In this document: piece by piece, positions 4,706-5,298 of the stretch
How positions within the stretch are numbered: the first letter of the stretch is position 1
Layout: every line of letters begins with the position of its first letter
Assembly: GCA_030609125.1 (NCBI GenBank)
Contig: JAUWCW010000170.1
Coordinates: 1 to 5,298, forward strand
Direction of reading: 5' to 3'
Length of the DNA: 5,298 nt
Source: Candidatus Rokuibacteriota bacterium
Lineage (GTDB): Bacteria; JAUVQV01
Made by a program: the position numbers and the translations under genes
The notes under the pieces: generated by a model
Database searches by the model: none
Told to the model about the DNA's origin: nothing
What the model saw: only the letters and a program-made list of their open reading frames with translations

Positions 4706-5298
4706 TTCTTCTTCTCCGCCGCACCAGGAGTGTCACGAAGCCGTAGAGAGCGACCAGGGCGGGAAGGACCACGACATTGGCTGCCTTCAGGAGTGTCCTC
4801 TCCCTCGCGGTAAACTCGGAGAGCGCCCTCTCGCCTCCCGTCCGGGAACGTATCCCGATGAGGTCCGCACCGATGGTCATCCAGTCCACGGCGTTCATCA
4901 GAAAGACGGCGCCGGCGGGAAACTGCCGGAGAAACTCCGGCTGGGCCATGCTGGAGGAGCCGATGACGAGAATGGCGGTCTCTTCGCTCTCGTCGAGCAG
5001 GGCCGCGGGCACGCCTTCGTCCGCGGGCGGCGGCTCCCGGTCCTTCCAGGCACTCCGGAACCGTCCCTGCAGCAGGACCACCAGGGGTCGGCTCCGCCTG
5101 GCGCCCTCCTCGACGGGAAGCCGAAGCCGCCGCTGCGGCGAAAAGTCGTACCGCCCCGACTCCGTCCAGGATGACGGGGTGGACGCGGCGAGAACCTCGG
5201 CCCGGACGTTTCCCTCCTCATCCGCCAGGACATCCAGGGAACTCGTCCAGGGGATGACGATCGACTCCAGGCCGGCGGTCACAGGATGCTCGCCGTTG
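4695..5298 (-). CDS. GldG-like / ABC_transp_aux membrane protein (C-terminal part)
   Basis: The last 200 residues of a larger protein; the frame is open to the right window edge, so the true start is outside. The GTG at 5282-5280 is an internal Val (NGEHPVTAGLES), not a start. This HPVTAGL...IPWTSSLDVL segment is typical of GldG-family proteins (PF09822). Further landmarks are RPLVVLLQGRF, ILVIGSSSMAQ, FLMNAVDWMTIGADLIGIRSR and a C-terminal transmembrane helix (NVVVLPALVALYGFVTLL) followed by an Arg-rich end (RRRRRNAG) that would remain in the cytoplasm. In Bacteroidetes GldG belongs to the gliding ABC complex with GldA and GldF; in other phyla the same set has no settled function. An ABC ATPase and an ABC-2 permease are expected just upstream, outside the window. 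The gene ends with TAG inside the DUF4340 start region. Confidence 0.85.
   Translation of the reverse strand, partial: NGEHPVTAGLESIVIPWTSSLDVLADEEGNVRAEVLAASTPSSWTESGRYDFSPQRRLRLPVEEGARRSRPLVVLLQGRFRSAWKDREPPPADEGVPAALLDESEETAILVIGSSSMAQPEFLRQFPAGAVFLMNAVDWMTIGADLIGIRSRTGGERALSEFTARERTLLKAANVVVLPALVALYGFVTLLVRRRRRNAG
4711..4717 (-). promoter_or_regulatory. Ribosome binding site for the DUF4340 gene
   Basis: GGAGAAG on the minus strand lies inside the end of the GldG-like gene, five bases before the ATG (the core GGAG is eight bases away). It supports the start that overlaps the upstream gene by 11 bases. Confidence 0.65.

Noticed and set aside
3623-4813. A 396-codon open frame on the plus strand across the DUF4340 gene
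   Set aside because: It is also codon-aligned antisense, starts within the DJ-1 gene start and crosses the hairpin repeat. No family features are seen, and the minus-strand gene is supported by domain pattern and ribosome binding site.
5280-5282. GTG at 5282-5280 as the start of the GldG-like gene
   Set aside because: The frame continues upstream to the window edge with a family-like NGEHP segment, so this codon is an internal valine.

Overview
The window is a GC-rich bacterial segment in which all six genes lie on the minus strand, so it reads from high to low coordinates. GC-rich codon use, Shine-Dalgarno sites before most genes, GTG starts and a palindromic C/G-run repeat suggest a Desulfobacterota (deltaproteobacterial) or similar lineage such as NC10 or Nitrospirota. 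This placement is an inference from style and gene content; there is no rRNA or marker gene to settle it.

Region 1 (about 3782-5298) is the downstream end of an ABC-2 type export or gliding-like cluster. It holds the C-terminal 200 residues of a GldG/ABC_transp_aux-type membrane protein, cut by the window edge, and a complete DUF4340 protein whose start overlaps it by 11 bases. In related genomes an ABC ATPase and an ABC-2 permease normally precede this pair; here they would lie beyond base 5298.

Region 2 (3625-3781) is a 157-base intergenic gap. It carries a compact hairpin repeat of the dispersed 'CCCCCTTT...AAAGGGGG' type, a weak sigma70-like promoter candidate for the genes below it, and a 9-base direct repeat close to the predicted transcription start.

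Region 3 (1-3624) is a tightly packed protein quality-control operon. It contains a DJ-1/YajL-type protein (3624-3061), a short Hsp20 chaperone (3056-2646), a Lon-family protease of the AAA_32/LonB-LonC-like type (2649-214), and the start of a membrane-anchored alpha/beta hydrolase (191 to beyond base 1). The gaps are +4, -4 and +22 bases. Hsp20 and the protease both start with GTG and are positioned for translational coupling. A plausible joint role is holding damaged proteins (Hsp20), degrading them (Lon-like) and dealing with carbonyl or oxidative damage (DJ-1). The individual families are well known. What deserves a second look is the coupled chaperone-protease pair, the arginine-substituted P-loop of the protease and the absence of a C-terminal IXI motif in the Hsp20. 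I found no CRISPR array, tRNA, rRNA, insertion sequence or clearly novel system.
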